A DNA stretch of 64,000 nt from Flavobacterium okayamense (GCF_019702945.1 NZ_AP024749.1:1488001-1552000); one strand, 5' to 3'; shown: positions 8,712 to 17,701, counted from the stretch's first letter. The notes: generated by a model from the sequence alone, not told the origin. Numbers and translations: made by a program.

Positions 8712-9491
8712 ATGGCAACATATAACAAAAGAGGATATAAAGCTCCGAAACCGCAAGAAGAAAAAGTTGAAAATGAGTTTGAAGAAGTTTTAGAAACTGG
8801 CGATAGTACAACGGCTGAGGTTTTTGATACTCTTGATGAAACAGCTAATAAAACGGAAGAATGGGTTGCTAGAAATCAAAAACCTATCTTAGGTGTAGTG
8901 GTAGCGATTGCTGTTGTAACTTTAGGTTACTTCTTTTATAATAAATTTATGGTAGAGCCAAAAGAAGAAGAGGCTTTAAGTGGAATGTATCAAGCGCAAA
9001 CTTATTTTAATGATGCATTAGCAAATGCAGAAGCAAAAGATTCATTGTTTAATTTAGCGTTAAATGGTGGTGAAGGAAAATTAGGTTTTATTGGTATTGC
9101 TGAACAATATTCAGGTACTGATTCAGGAAACTTAGCAAATTACTATGCTGGAATGTCTTATTTACAAATGGGAGATTTCAAAAATGCTGAAACATACTTG
9201 TTAAAATTTAAATCTGACGATGCAATTTTAAATGCAATGGCATTAGGAGCATTAGGAGATGTGTATTCAGAATTAAATAAAGTTGATGATGCAATTGCTT
9301 CTTACAAGAAAGCAGCTGCTTCAAACGAAAACGATTATACAGCGCCAAGATTTTTATACAAAGCGGCTCAATTAGCTTTATTAAACAACAAGAAAGCAGA
9401 AGCTCACGAATTGTTTACTCAAATTAAAGATAAGTACGAAGATTCTAGAGAAGCGATGAATGTTGAGACTTATGTTGAAATGACAAAATAA
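8712..9491 (+). CDS. TPR membrane protein, YfgM-like
   Basis: The 259-residue protein has an acidic cytoplasmic N-terminus, one membrane span at about 57-77 (ILGVVVAIAVVTLGYFF), then a helical periplasmic-side region. That region contains TPR-like pairs such as NLANYYAGMSYLQMGDFKNAE and ALGALGDVYSELNKVDDAI. It resembles YfgM/BamD-type tetratricopeptide proteins, which assist envelope protein complexes. The partner here is unknown. Its stop overlaps the ribH start by one base (TAATG), so the two are translationally coupled. Confidence 0.8.
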   Translation: MATYNKRGYKAPKPQEEKVENEFEEVLETGDSTTAEVFDTLDETANKTEEWVARNQKPILGVVVAIAVVTLGYFFYNKFMVEPKEEEALSGMYQAQTYFNDALANAEAKDSLFNLALNGGEGKLGFIGIAEQYSGTDSGNLANYYAGMSYLQMGDFKNAETYLLKFKSDDAILNAMALGALGDVYSELNKVDDAIASYKKAAASNENDYTAPRFLYKAAQLALLNNKKAEAHELFTQIKDKYEDSREAMNVETYVEMTK

Positions 9492-9979
9492 TGGCTACAG
9501 AAAATAAAAATTTATCTCAATACGATAAAAACACAATCCCAAACGCGAAAGATTTTCGGTTTGGGATTGTTGTTTCAGAGTGGAATGATACAATCACTGA
9601 AGGGTTGTTTAATGGTGCGAAAGCTGCATTATTAGATTGTGGAACTTTAGAAGAAAATATCATTCGTTGGAATGTTCCAGGTAGTTTCGAATTAACTTTT
9701 GGTGCCAAACAAATGCACGAAACACAAGAAGTAGATTGTGTCATTGTAATTGGAAGTGTGATTAAAGGAGAAACGATGCATTTCGAATTTGTTTGTGAAG
9801 GCGTTACACAAGGAATTAAAGATTTAAACATTGTTTACGATGTGCCAACAATCTTTTGTGTTTTAACGGATAATAATATGCAGCAATCACTTGATAGAAG
9901 TGGAGGAAAACACGGAAACAAAGGAACAGAAGCTGCAATAGCTGCTATTAAAATGGTAGCGTTGAACCGCTCAATTTAA
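9491..9979 (+). CDS. ribH: 6,7-dimethyl-8-ribityllumazine synthase
   Basis: RibH condenses the pyrimidine intermediate with 3,4-dihydroxy-2-butanone 4-phosphate, the penultimate riboflavin step, usually as an icosahedral or pentameric shell. Family motifs are VSEWN near the start, VPGSFEL (substrate loop), VIGSVIKGETMHFE (with the catalytic histidine just after GET) and GGKHGNKGTEAA near the end. Length (162) is normal. It is coupled to the upstream TPR gene. No other rib genes are in the window. Confidence 0.96.
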   Translation: MATENKNLSQYDKNTIPNAKDFRFGIVVSEWNDTITEGLFNGAKAALLDCGTLEENIIRWNVPGSFELTFGAKQMHETQEVDCVIVIGSVIKGETMHFEFVCEGVTQGIKDLNIVYDVPTIFCVLTDNNMQQSLDRSGGKHGNKGTEAAIAAIKMVALNRSI

Positions 9980-9986
9980 TCATTTT

Positions 9987-10016
9987 GTCATTCCGAGCGG
10001 AGTCGAGGAATCTCAT
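9987..10016 (+). repeat. Dispersed repeat, copy 1 (core GAGCGGAGTCGAG)
   Basis: The sequence GTCATTCCGAGCGGAGTCGAG then GAATCTCA lies just behind ribH. Close copies occur at 21399-21429 and, inside a coding region, at 28401-28428. Confidence 0.75.
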
Positions 10017-10034
10017 AAAGAATCAAAAATATCA

Positions 10035-10058
10035 AATCCCGACTTGTTCGGGATTTTT
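10035..10058 (+). terminator. Intrinsic terminator after ribH
   Basis: AAATCCCGA-CTTG-TCGGGATTTTTT forms a strong stem with a T tail on the plus strand. Confidence 0.85.
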
Positions 10059-10071
10059 TGTTAACAAAAAA

Positions 10072-10105
10072 TTGCGAGATAAACGCTCAAAAATCCTTAT
10101 TTTTG
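10072..10105 (+). promoter_or_regulatory. Promoter of the mutL operon
   Basis: TTG at 10072-10074 and TATTTTTG at 10098-10105 are 23 bases apart, slightly long for the consensus. The first gene of the operon starts at 10140. Confidence 0.55.
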
Positions 10106-10139
10106 AAAATCTATTATCAATTGCTAGTTCATCCTTGAA

Positions 10140-10364
10140 ATGAAATTACTAAAGCCTTCAAAAAACAGATCTTTTAATTATCAACCTAGGTTTTCTGGGG
10201 AAAATAAAGACGTTTTGGCAGATGAAGATTTTGTTTCAAAATGGAAAAGTGCTCAAGGTAAAAGTAGAAAAGTAAAATCGGCTTTACCTTTAAGTGTTTT
10301 GGTAATTTTATTGGTATTATTATTGATTGGTATGTATTATCTTAATACTTTCAGTAATAACTAA
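10140..10364 (+). CDS. Small membrane protein of the YQPRF pair (1)
   Basis: The 74-residue protein starts with a basic head, carries the motif FNYQPRFSG (residues about 13-21) and ends with one membrane span (ALPLSVLVILLVLLLIGMYYL). It is clearly a sister of the next gene, which has FSYQPRFYD at the same place. Homologues in flavobacteria are sometimes mislabelled riboflavin synthase subunit beta, probably because of the nearby ribH; nothing in the sequence supports that. Its function is unknown. The next gene starts 11 bases downstream. Confidence 0.75.
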   Translation: MKLLKPSKNRSFNYQPRFSGENKDVLADEDFVSKWKSAQGKSRKVKSALPLSVLVILLVLLLIGMYYLNTFSNN

Positions 10365-10375
10365 AATAATACGAT

Positions 10376-10663
10376 ATGGGACTTTTAGCCAAAAGAAAAA
10401 ACAAAAAATTTAGTTATCAACCTCGTTTTTATGATGATAAAGGCGAAGGGAATCCGTTTGAAATCAAGCATAAGTTTGACGAATTTCGTGTAACCGTAGG
10501 TTCTGATAAAGGATTGAAAACTAAATTAATTAAAGCCTTAAACGATTATAAACATAACGAAAACAAAGAAGCTAATAGACGAATATTAATAATAGTTGGT
10601 GTTTTATTACTGCTATTTTTATTCATTATTGACTTCGATTTATCGATCTTCAAAATCAAATAA
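10376..10663 (+). CDS. Small membrane protein of the YQPRF pair (2)
   Basis: The 95-residue protein has the same basic N-terminus and FSYQPRFYD motif as its neighbour. A charged middle follows, then a C-terminal membrane span (ILIIVGVLLLLFLFIIDF). Compared with gene 1 it has about 20 extra residues between motif and span. Its TAA directly abuts the mutL ATG, so the pair probably shares expression with mutL. I know no biochemical role for the family. Confidence 0.75.
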   Translation: MGLLAKRKNKKFSYQPRFYDDKGEGNPFEIKHKFDEFRVTVGSDKGLKTKLIKALNDYKHNENKEANRRILIIVGVLLLLFLFIIDFDLSIFKIK

Positions 10664-12529
10664 ATGTCGAGTATCATTCAGTTATTACCGGATCATGTAG
10701 CGAATCAAATTGCAGCCGGAGAAGTGGTACAACGACCTGCTTCTGTGGTTAAGGAATTAATGGAAAACAGTATCGATGCGAAAGCAACCGATATTAAATT
10801 GGTTATTAAGGATGCTGGAAAAACCTTAATTCAAGTGATTGATAATGGTGCCGGAATGAGCGTAACTGATGCGCGTTTGTGTTTCGAGCGTCATGCTACT
10901 TCTAAAATCCGTCATGCTGAAGATTTATTCGATTTACACACCAAAGGTTTCCGTGGTGAAGCTTTAGCTTCCATTGCTGCAATTGCTCATGTTGAGCTTA
11001 AAACCAAACAGGATCAAGAAGAGTTAGGTACGCACATTATTATTGAAGGCAGTAAGTTTGTCTCACAAGAAGTAGCTGTTTTACCGAAAGGAACCTCTTT
11101 TTTGGTTAAAAATTTATTTTTTAATATTCCTGCAAGACGAAATTTCTTAAAATCAGATTCGGTCGAAATGCGTCACATTGTTGATGAATTTCAGCGAGTA
11201 GCTTTAGCGCATCCTACTATTTATTTTACGTTAATTCATAACGGAAGTGAAGTGTTTAATTTGCCGGCTTCTAATTATCGCCAGCGTATCGTAAATATTT
11301 TAGGAGGAAAAACGAATGAGAAATTAGTTCCAGTAACTGAAGAAACGGAAATTGTAAAAATTAGCGGATTCATTGGTAAACCTGAGTTTGCTAAGAAGAA
11401 TAGAGGCGAGCAATTTTTCTTTGTGAACAACCGATTTATTAAAAGTGGTTATTTGCATCATGCAATAATGAGTGCTTATGAAGGTTTGTTAAAAGAAGGC
11501 AATCAGCCGAGTTATTTTTTATATCTTGAAGTTCCACCGCATACAATTGATATCAATATTCATCCAACAAAGACTGAAATTAAGTTTGATGATGAGCAAT
11601 CATTATATGCTATTTTGCGTGCTTCAGTGAAGCACAGTTTAGGCCAATTTAATGTAGCGCCCGTTTTAGATTTTGAGCGAGATCCAAATTTAGATACGCC
11701 TTACGATTATAAAGACAAAGATTCTTCTACGCCATTAATTCAAGTAAATGCTAATTTTAATCCGTTTGCAACTGAAACAAAAACAAAATCTTCTGGAAGT
11801 TCAGTTTCTTATGCGTCAAAAAGTAATCATTTTCCTAAAAAAGAGTCGGCTTCTTGGGAAAGTTTATATGTCGATTTAAAAACAGATACTGAAGAAGTGG
11901 CTTCGATTTCTTTTGAAAGTTCAGCAGTTACAGGTTCATTATTTGATGAAAATGAAGTTGAAAAATCGACAACCACATACCAAATTCACAAAAAATATAT
12001 TGTAAGTTCTATCAAATCAGGAATGTTAGTGGTTGATCAAAATAAAGCACATCAGCGTATTTTATACGAAAAGTTCCTTGAGAATATTACGGTTCATAGT
12101 GCTTCAAGTCAGCAATTGTTGTTTCCGTTGCATTTATATTTTTCAACCGAAGAAATTGAATTTATAAAAGAATTACAACCTTCATTAGAAAACACGGGTT
12201 TTCAATTTGATGAAATTCATTCAGATTCCATCCAAATTTCTGGAATTCCCGTAAATGTACAAGAGAGTGAAGTCTCTATTGTATTAGAGGAATTAATTTC
12301 GAATTTACAAAATGAAATTCCAGAAAATAGCTTTTCACTAAACGATGGAATTGCAAAAACGATGGCGAAAAGTTTAGCCATAAAAACGGGTACAAGCATT
12401 ACGGTAAAAGAACAAGAAAATTTAGTTAATTCATTATTTGCTTGTAAAGACCCAAACGTTTCACCTTTTAATAAACCAACTTTCATTACGTTAAGTGTGG
12501 AAGATTTAGATAAAAAATTCGCTATATGA
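10664..12529 (+). CDS. mutL: DNA mismatch repair protein MutL
   Basis: The GHKL ATPase motifs are intact: MENSID (Mg/ATP), DNGAGM and GFRGEALASI. They are followed by the family's FVNNRFIKS and DINIHPTKTEIKF. The 621-residue length is normal. The C-terminal endonuclease motif is degenerate: DQNKAHQRILYE at 458-469 replaces DQHAxxExxxxE, and SPFNKPT at 600-606 stands where nicking MutLs have CPHGRPT. The protein may therefore lack intrinsic nicking. It lies in an operon with the YQPRF pair and two rhomboids; its stop overlaps the next start by 4 bases. Confidence 0.96.
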   Translation: MSSIIQLLPDHVANQIAAGEVVQRPASVVKELMENSIDAKATDIKLVIKDAGKTLIQVIDNGAGMSVTDARLCFERHATSKIRHAEDLFDLHTKGFRGEALASIAAIAHVELKTKQDQEELGTHIIIEGSKFVSQEVAVLPKGTSFLVKNLFFNIPARRNFLKSDSVEMRHIVDEFQRVALAHPTIYFTLIHNGSEVFNLPASNYRQRIVNILGGKTNEKLVPVTEETEIVKISGFIGKPEFAKKNRGEQFFFVNNRFIKSGYLHHAIMSAYEGLLKEGNQPSYFLYLEVPPHTIDINIHPTKTEIKFDDEQSLYAILRASVKHSLGQFNVAPVLDFERDPNLDTPYDYKDKDSSTPLIQVNANFNPFATETKTKSSGSSVSYASKSNHFPKKESASWESLYVDLKTDTEEVASISFESSAVTGSLFDENEVEKSTTTYQIHKKYIVSSIKSGMLVVDQNKAHQRILYEKFLENITVHSASSQQLLFPLHLYFSTEEIEFIKELQPSLENTGFQFDEIHSDSIQISGIPVNVQESEVSIVLEELISNLQNEIPENSFSLNDGIAKTMAKSLAIKTGTSITVKEQENLVNSLFACKDPNVSPFNKPTFITLSVEDLDKKFAI

Positions 12530-13275
12530 TGAGAATGACCGATATGGTTAAGCATTTGCTTATCATAAATATTATATTTTTTGTAGGTAGTTTTCTTGCT
12601 CCACAAGCGCAAGAATTATTAGCCTTGCATTATTTTGAAAACGATAGATTTAGAATTTGGCAACCGTTAACGCACATGTTTATGCATGGTGGAATTGGTC
12701 ATATTTTCTTTAATATGTTTGCTTTAGTCATGTTTGGTAGTACGCTAGAACATTTCTGGGGCGGAAAGAAATTTTTGTTTTTTTACATTTCTTGTGGTTT
12801 AGGAGCTATGTTGTTGCATACTGCGGTTAATTATTATTCAGTTCACGAAGGTGTCAGCATTTTGATTGAAAATGGGTTTTCAAAACAAGAAATTTATTCT
12901 TTATTGAATGAGGAAAAATACAATCTGCAATGGCAAGAGTTTTTATCTCCAACAGTTTTTCAAAATATGACACAAGGGTTTATTGGTGTTGCTGTTGGGG
13001 CTTCAGGCGCAATATATGGTTTGTTAGTAGCTTACGCATTTATGTTTCCTAATGCTGAATTAATGTTGATATTTTTACCAGTTCCTATTAAAGCAAAATA
13101 TTTTGTGCCTGGATTATTGTTAATGGATTTATATTTAGGTTTAAACGGAAATCCAATTTTAGGTGGAAGTACAGGTATTGCTCATTTTGCGCATATTGGT
13201 GGCGCAATAATTGGGTTTGTTATGATGTGGTATTGGAAGAAAAATCAATTTGATAGAAACCGCTGGGATAGATAA
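12526..13275 (+). CDS. Rhomboid family intramembrane serine protease (1)
   Basis: The 249-residue membrane protein has about seven spans. The L1/span-2 motif is HMFMHGGIGHIFFNMFAL, the catalytic serine is in GASGAIYG and the catalytic histidine in AHFAHIGG. Rhomboids cut membrane-spanning substrates inside the bilayer. A loop of about 45 residues sits between spans 3 and 4. It overlaps the mutL stop (ATGATGA) and precedes a second rhomboid. The substrate is unknown. Confidence 0.92.
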   Translation: MMRMTDMVKHLLIINIIFFVGSFLAPQAQELLALHYFENDRFRIWQPLTHMFMHGGIGHIFFNMFALVMFGSTLEHFWGGKKFLFFYISCGLGAMLLHTAVNYYSVHEGVSILIENGFSKQEIYSLLNEEKYNLQWQEFLSPTVFQNMTQGFIGVAVGASGAIYGLLVAYAFMFPNAELMLIFLPVPIKAKYFVPGLLLMDLYLGLNGNPILGGSTGIAHFAHIGGAIIGFVMMWYWKKNQFDRNRWDR

Positions 13276-13280
13276 GTAGA

Positions 13281-13301
13281 AGTCAAAAGTCAAAAGTAAA
13301 G
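13281..13301. repeat. Short tandem AGTCAAA repeat in spacer
   Basis: AGTCAAA is repeated twice and followed by a partial third copy in the 34-base gap between the two rhomboid genes. Confidence 0.5.
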
Positions 13302-13309
13302 TTTATTAA

Positions 13310-14164
13310 ATGCCAATTTTAGACGATTTAAAATTACAATACAAACTAGGAGGAATAGTACAAAAACTAATCTTCTGGAATGTTGGTGCTTTTATATTAT
13401 CGTTAGTTTTCTTTTACCAATTTAAAACAGGGAGATTTGTATATCCAAATTGGCTAGCTTTATATTCATTCTTTGATGTATTTATTGCAAAACCTTGGAC
13501 ACTGGTAAGTTATATGTTTTTACATGGAGGATTTTTACATTTATTATTCAACATGCTAGTATTGCACTTTTCAGGAAGATTATTTACCACTTTTTTTACA
13601 GAACGTCAGCTATTTGGATTATATGTATTAGGAGGTATATTTTCTGGAGTCATTTTTGTTTTAATCTATTCTTTGTTAGGTATTTCTTCAGTTTTAGTTG
13701 GGGCAAGTGGTGCTATAATGGGAATTCTTATTGCAACAGCAGTATATTCACCTTATATGATTGTTAGACTAGCTTTAATTGGAAATGTCAAGCTTTGGCA
13801 TATCGCTGCAGTTTTATTAATAATGGATTTATTACAATTGCCTATTGACAATAGTGGTGGACATTTAGCGCATTTAGCCGGTGCTTTTTTTGGTTTTTTA
13901 TACGTTAAAATGCTTCAAAGAGGAATTGATTTATCTATGCCAATTTCAAAACTTCAGGATAGTTTAGTAAATTTAAGTAAACCAAAAAAGAAGACACCAT
14001 TTAAGAAAGTCCATAAAAATCAATATTCTCAAAAAACACAATCAAGTTTTAAAAAAGATATCAATCAAAAAAAGATAGATGATATTTTAGATAAAATTAG
14101 TCAATCGGGCTACGATAGTTTGACGAAAGAAGAAAAAGAATTTTTATTTAAAGCAGGAAAATAA
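13310..14164 (+). CDS. Rhomboid family intramembrane serine protease (2), with DUF6576-like tail
   Basis: The 284-residue protein has six or seven spans with FLHGGFLHLLFNMLVL, the active serine in GASGAIMG and the active histidine in GGHLAHLAGAFFG. A basic linker of about 50 residues leads to the C-terminal IDDILDKISQSGYDSLTKEE, which matches the short DUF6576 module found behind Bacteroidota rhomboids. Its stop overlaps the next start (TAATG). It is too diverged from rhomboid 1 to be a recent duplicate. Confidence 0.92.
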   Translation: MPILDDLKLQYKLGGIVQKLIFWNVGAFILSLVFFYQFKTGRFVYPNWLALYSFFDVFIAKPWTLVSYMFLHGGFLHLLFNMLVLHFSGRLFTTFFTERQLFGLYVLGGIFSGVIFVLIYSLLGISSVLVGASGAIMGILIATAVYSPYMIVRLALIGNVKLWHIAAVLLIMDLLQLPIDNSGGHLAHLAGAFFGFLYVKMLQRGIDLSMPISKLQDSLVNLSKPKKKTPFKKVHKNQYSQKTQSSFKKDINQKKIDDILDKISQSGYDSLTKEEKEFLFKAGK

Positions 14165-15198
14165 TGAATAAAGAATCGTTTGCAAGTAGGCTGGTTTTCT
14201 TTTGCAATAAAGTTTTAGCTTTAGTGACGATTCTTGCTTATATATTACCTTTTTTAGCGCCTAAGTTGTTTCCATTTTTAAGTGTTCTTACATTAATCTT
14301 ACCTTTTTTTATTGTATTAAATGCTATCTTTTTTGTCTTTTGGGCATTGCAATTAAAACGGAAAATGATTTTGTCGGGTTTGGTTTTATTTTTTGGAATT
14401 ACATTCGTTAGTAAATTATATAAGTTTTCAGAAACCGATTTACCAAAGGAATCGACAGATTTCTCTTTGATGAGCTATAACGTTCGTTTGTTTAATTTGT
14501 ACGAATGGTTGCCTGCTAAAGACATTCCAGAGCAAATTACAGAAGTCATTCAAGATTACAATCCAGATATTTTATGTCTGCAAGAATATTCACCTAACGA
14601 TAAGGTTCGTTTACGTAATTTTCCTTATAAATTTATTGAAGTTGATGGAGGGAAAAACAAATACGGACAAGCTATTTATTCTAAATTTGAAATTGTAAAT
14701 AAGGGTGAAATCGACTTTCCTAATTCAAGTAATAATGTACTTTTTGTTGATGTTGTAAACCAAAAAGATACCATTCGTGTATACAGTATGCATTTACAAT
14801 CCATTAAGATAAGCACTGATATTCATGAGAAAATTGATGAAAATAAATCAAAATTTATCTTTAAGAGAATTAGTGAGGCTTTTAGCGAACAACAATTGCA
14901 AGCCGAAATGATTAAGGAACATTATAATAGCTGTAAGTATCCAAAAATTATTTGTGGAGATATGAATAACAGTGCTTTTTCATACGTGTATCGCACAATT
15001 AAAGGCGAAATGAAAGATGCTTTTGAAATGGCGGGAACAGGTTTTGGTAAATCATACAATTTTGATTTTTATCCTGCGCGAATTGATTATATTTTCACTG
15101 AAAATGAATTCGAAATAAAAGAATTTAAAAACAATACCAAAGTAAAATTAAGCGATCACTTTCCTATTTATACTCGTGTAAGTTTAGAGAAAAAATAA
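14164..15198 (+). CDS. Endonuclease/exonuclease/phosphatase family protein, membrane anchored
   Basis: The 344-residue protein has two or three N-terminal spans (residues about 12-85) and then an EEP catalytic domain. Its motifs are SYNVRLFN, DILCLQEYS (metal-binding Glu), ICGDMNNS (catalytic Asp/Asn), RIDYIF and LSDHFPI (catalytic His). EEP enzymes hydrolyse phosphodiesters of nucleic acids, inositol phosphates or lipids. The membrane anchor suggests an envelope or extracytoplasmic substrate. It ends the mutL-rhomboid operon and converges on wbqC. Confidence 0.88.
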   Translation: MNKESFASRLVFFCNKVLALVTILAYILPFLAPKLFPFLSVLTLILPFFIVLNAIFFVFWALQLKRKMILSGLVLFFGITFVSKLYKFSETDLPKESTDFSLMSYNVRLFNLYEWLPAKDIPEQITEVIQDYNPDILCLQEYSPNDKVRLRNFPYKFIEVDGGKNKYGQAIYSKFEIVNKGEIDFPNSSNNVLFVDVVNQKDTIRVYSMHLQSIKISTDIHEKIDENKSKFIFKRISEAFSEQQLQAEMIKEHYNSCKYPKIICGDMNNSAFSYVYRTIKGEMKDAFEMAGTGFGKSYNFDFYPARIDYIFTENEFEIKEFKNNTKVKLSDHFPIYTRVSLEKK

Positions 15199-15200
15199 AT

Positions 15201-15812
15201 TTACAATTGCTGATTTTTCAAATAATCAACTGCGTGTCTTCCTTCGTTAAAAAGTAAATCAAGAATACTCAAGTTTGGAAGGAAACCATTTTTTTCTTCG
15301 AAAACCTGTGTATATTCTTCATTTAGAAATGTATCTTTTTTACCATTTACTAAATAACGGAAATCAGTTTTGTCTTGAATTTCGTGAAAGTATTCATTGG
15401 TTTTACTGAAAGGTAAATCAACACCCAAACATTCATTTACAATTTCAAAAATTTGAAAATTCAAATCCATCATAAATTCGTGTTTCTTTTCAAAAATCGG
15501 TCGAAAATCATCTTCAAAATATTCAAAGAATGGAGAAGTCCTATAAGCAGCTTCTAAAGATTTGAAATGATTTTTTTGCCAATCAAAATCATTTTCAATT
15601 CGTGTATCTTTAAACTTTTGATGTTTTTCCTTTGAATGTTTTACAGGAATGTTAAGCAATTGCAATCCATTTGGACTATAAATGTACATTCGATTGCGAT
15701 TGGTTTGTTTTTGGAAATTATCTTCTACTTCAAAAGTAATTTCATTGGCTTGAACCATTGCCGTATAATGACTAATCGAAGGGAAATATGTTGGATGAAG
15801 GATTATTTTCAT
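15201..15812 (-). CDS. WbqC family protein
   Basis: The 203-residue protein begins MKIILHPTYFPSISHYTAM. It has the NRMYIYSPNGLQLLNIPVK and DWQKNHFKSLEAAYRTSPFF stretches typical of WbqC-like proteins. In some bacteria the family is linked to polysaccharide biosynthesis, but its reaction is not established. It is the last gene of the parAB-dapB-lepB cluster, 56 bases after lepB, and converges with the EEP gene 2 bases away. Confidence 0.88.
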   Translation of the reverse strand: MKIILHPTYFPSISHYTAMVQANEITFEVEDNFQKQTNRNRMYIYSPNGLQLLNIPVKHSKEKHQKFKDTRIENDFDWQKNHFKSLEAAYRTSPFFEYFEDDFRPIFEKKHEFMMDLNFQIFEIVNECLGVDLPFSKTNEYFHEIQDKTDFRYLVNGKKDTFLNEEYTQVFEEKNGFLPNLSILDLLFNEGRHAVDYLKNQQL

Positions 15813-15868
15813 TTTCTTAGTTTAAGATTTAAGGTTGTTTAAACAATTTTAAACCCTTAAACTTTTAA

Positions 15869-17623
15869 TTAATTTACTTCTTTAGCTTTCTTTTTCTTCT
15901 TCCAAAAGTATTCGCCTACAAAATATAAAGCTAATAACACTAAAAAGTAACTAAAATAAGATTTGGGTTGTCCTTCACCAGAAACTGTTGTAAATAATCT
16001 GTCCCAACGAATTTTCCAATTTTTAATACCATCATTAATTCCATCAATACTCATCCATATAAAAATTGGTTTTCCTACTATGTGATCTTCAGGAACGTAA
16101 CCCCAATAACGAGAATCTTCAGAATTATGACGATTATCTCCCATCATCCAATAGTAGTTTTGTTTGAAAGTATAATCTTTAGCTAATTGTCCATTGATTA
16201 AAATTTCATCACCATTAACTTGTAAAGTATTGTGTTCGTAATCAGTTATAATTCTTTTATAAAAAGGTAAAGTTTCTTTATTTAAAGGAACAGTTTTTCC
16301 AGCTTCAGGAATATAAATTGGGCCAAGGTTGTCTTGAGTCCAATTATAATCATTGTGAGGGAAAATAGGTGCTTTTTTATGTGTGGATTCAACTGATTTA
16401 TGTTTCATTAAAAAGTCAGCTATCTCATTTTCAGGATAGTCAACAAAAAGTAAATTATCGGTGTCTCTAATGACAGCACTTATATTATTTTCTCTTAATC
16501 TTTGAATAATAGAGGGAAGGTCACTATTTTTAAAATCAGGTTTTAATTTAAAAATATATGAAAACCTTGTGTTTGTGGTGTCTATGTTTTTTGTTAGAGA
16601 CTCTATATTTGACAAACTTTTAAGCCTTGCCAGACTTTCTTCTGTTAATGAAGGAAAATAAACAAAGTTGTTGAGTCTTTGGAATTTATCATTATTATAT
16701 GTGTTTAGACTATATAAAAATGAATTATCAATTTCTGAACCTTCTTTAAATTTTACTGAATATGAGAATTGAACTTTAGAGCGATTAGGTAAGATTAATT
16801 TATCGTTGTTTACAATTAATTCTCCATTAACAATTTCTATTTTATCTCCAGGAACTCCAACACATCTCTTTACATAATTTGATTTTTTGTCAACTGGTTT
16901 TTCAGCAAATCTGTGTAAACCATCTCTGAATTGATAAACCGTATCAACAGGCCAGTTGAAAACTACAATGTCATTGCGTTCAACTTTTTGATAACCAGGT
17001 AATCTAAAATAAGGTAATTGAGGCCATTTAGTATACGATTTTGTGTGTACAATTGGTAAGGTATCGTGAACCATTGGAGCGGCAACAGTTGTCATTGGTG
17101 TTCTAGCTCCATAATTAAATTTACTTACAAATAAGAAATCTCCAACTAATAAAGATTTTTCTAAAGACGAAGTTGGAATAGTAAAAGGTTGGATGAAATA
17201 AGTATGAACAAAAGTTGCAACAACAATTGCAAATGCTAAAGAACCAATTGTATCCATAGCTTTTGTTGGCGCTTTTAAATCACGATTTGCAAAATAGGTT
17301 ACCTCTTGAGTGTAATTTACATAAGCGATATAAAATCCCAGCGTTACAATTCCAAGAATCATATCAAGAGTTGATTTTTTACCAAAAGTTCTTAAAGTTT
17401 CAATCCATACAATTGGAAACATAAACAAGTTAATAATTGGAATGAAGAGTAATAATGTCCACCATGTTGGACGATTGATTATTTTCATCAGCACAATAGC
17501 ATTATAAATAGGAACAAATGCTTCCCAAGCTTTTCTACCTGCTTTTATGTATAATTTCCAAGTTCCTAATCCGTGAATAACCTGAACTAATAATATGAAT
17601 AAAATCCAACTTGATGTTTCCAT
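15869..17623 (-). CDS. lepB: Signal peptidase I, long Bacteroidota form
   Basis: The 584-residue enzyme is much longer than the E. coli one. Residues 1-110 form a membrane region (DUF5684-like). The catalytic serine S153 is in IPTSSLE and the catalytic lysine K252 in NYVKRCVGVPGD. About 200 residues separate that box from the C-terminal GDNRHNSEDSRYWG box, and one C-terminal span follows. It cleaves signal peptides of exported proteins on the outer face of the inner membrane. The middle insert (roughly 275-420) has no motif I know. It follows dapB by 78 bases. Confidence 0.95.
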   Translation of the reverse strand: METSSWILFILLVQVIHGLGTWKLYIKAGRKAWEAFVPIYNAIVLMKIINRPTWWTLLLFIPIINLFMFPIVWIETLRTFGKKSTLDMILGIVTLGFYIAYVNYTQEVTYFANRDLKAPTKAMDTIGSLAFAIVVATFVHTYFIQPFTIPTSSLEKSLLVGDFLFVSKFNYGARTPMTTVAAPMVHDTLPIVHTKSYTKWPQLPYFRLPGYQKVERNDIVVFNWPVDTVYQFRDGLHRFAEKPVDKKSNYVKRCVGVPGDKIEIVNGELIVNNDKLILPNRSKVQFSYSVKFKEGSEIDNSFLYSLNTYNNDKFQRLNNFVYFPSLTEESLARLKSLSNIESLTKNIDTTNTRFSYIFKLKPDFKNSDLPSIIQRLRENNISAVIRDTDNLLFVDYPENEIADFLMKHKSVESTHKKAPIFPHNDYNWTQDNLGPIYIPEAGKTVPLNKETLPFYKRIITDYEHNTLQVNGDEILINGQLAKDYTFKQNYYWMMGDNRHNSEDSRYWGYVPEDHIVGKPIFIWMSIDGINDGIKNWKIRWDRLFTTVSGEGQPKSYFSYFLVLLALYFVGEYFWKKKKKAKEVN

Positions 17624-17670
17624 AATTTTTTATTTACTATAAGCTTTAAGCAATATGCTGTCAGTTATTT

Positions 17671-17696
17671 TAATTCGTAATTTTTAATTCGTAATT
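17671..17696. repeat. Short direct repeat AATTCGTAATT in spacer
   Basis: Two copies of TAATTCGTAATT separated by a few T occupy the dapB-lepB gap. Confidence 0.5.
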
Positions 17697-17701
17697 GAAA
17701 A

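Noticed and set aside
9517..9831. Minus-strand frame opposite ribH
   Set aside because: It lies fully within a strongly conserved gene on the other strand and has no family features. Other long antisense frames (45783-46166 opposite the NtrC-like gene, 48928-49227 opposite ABC-F, 26718-27483 opposite the mutase) were rejected for the same reason.
10140..10663. Naming the two small YQPRF proteins as riboflavin synthase subunits
   Set aside because: They are short membrane proteins with no riboflavin enzyme motif; the name seems to come from proximity to ribH.
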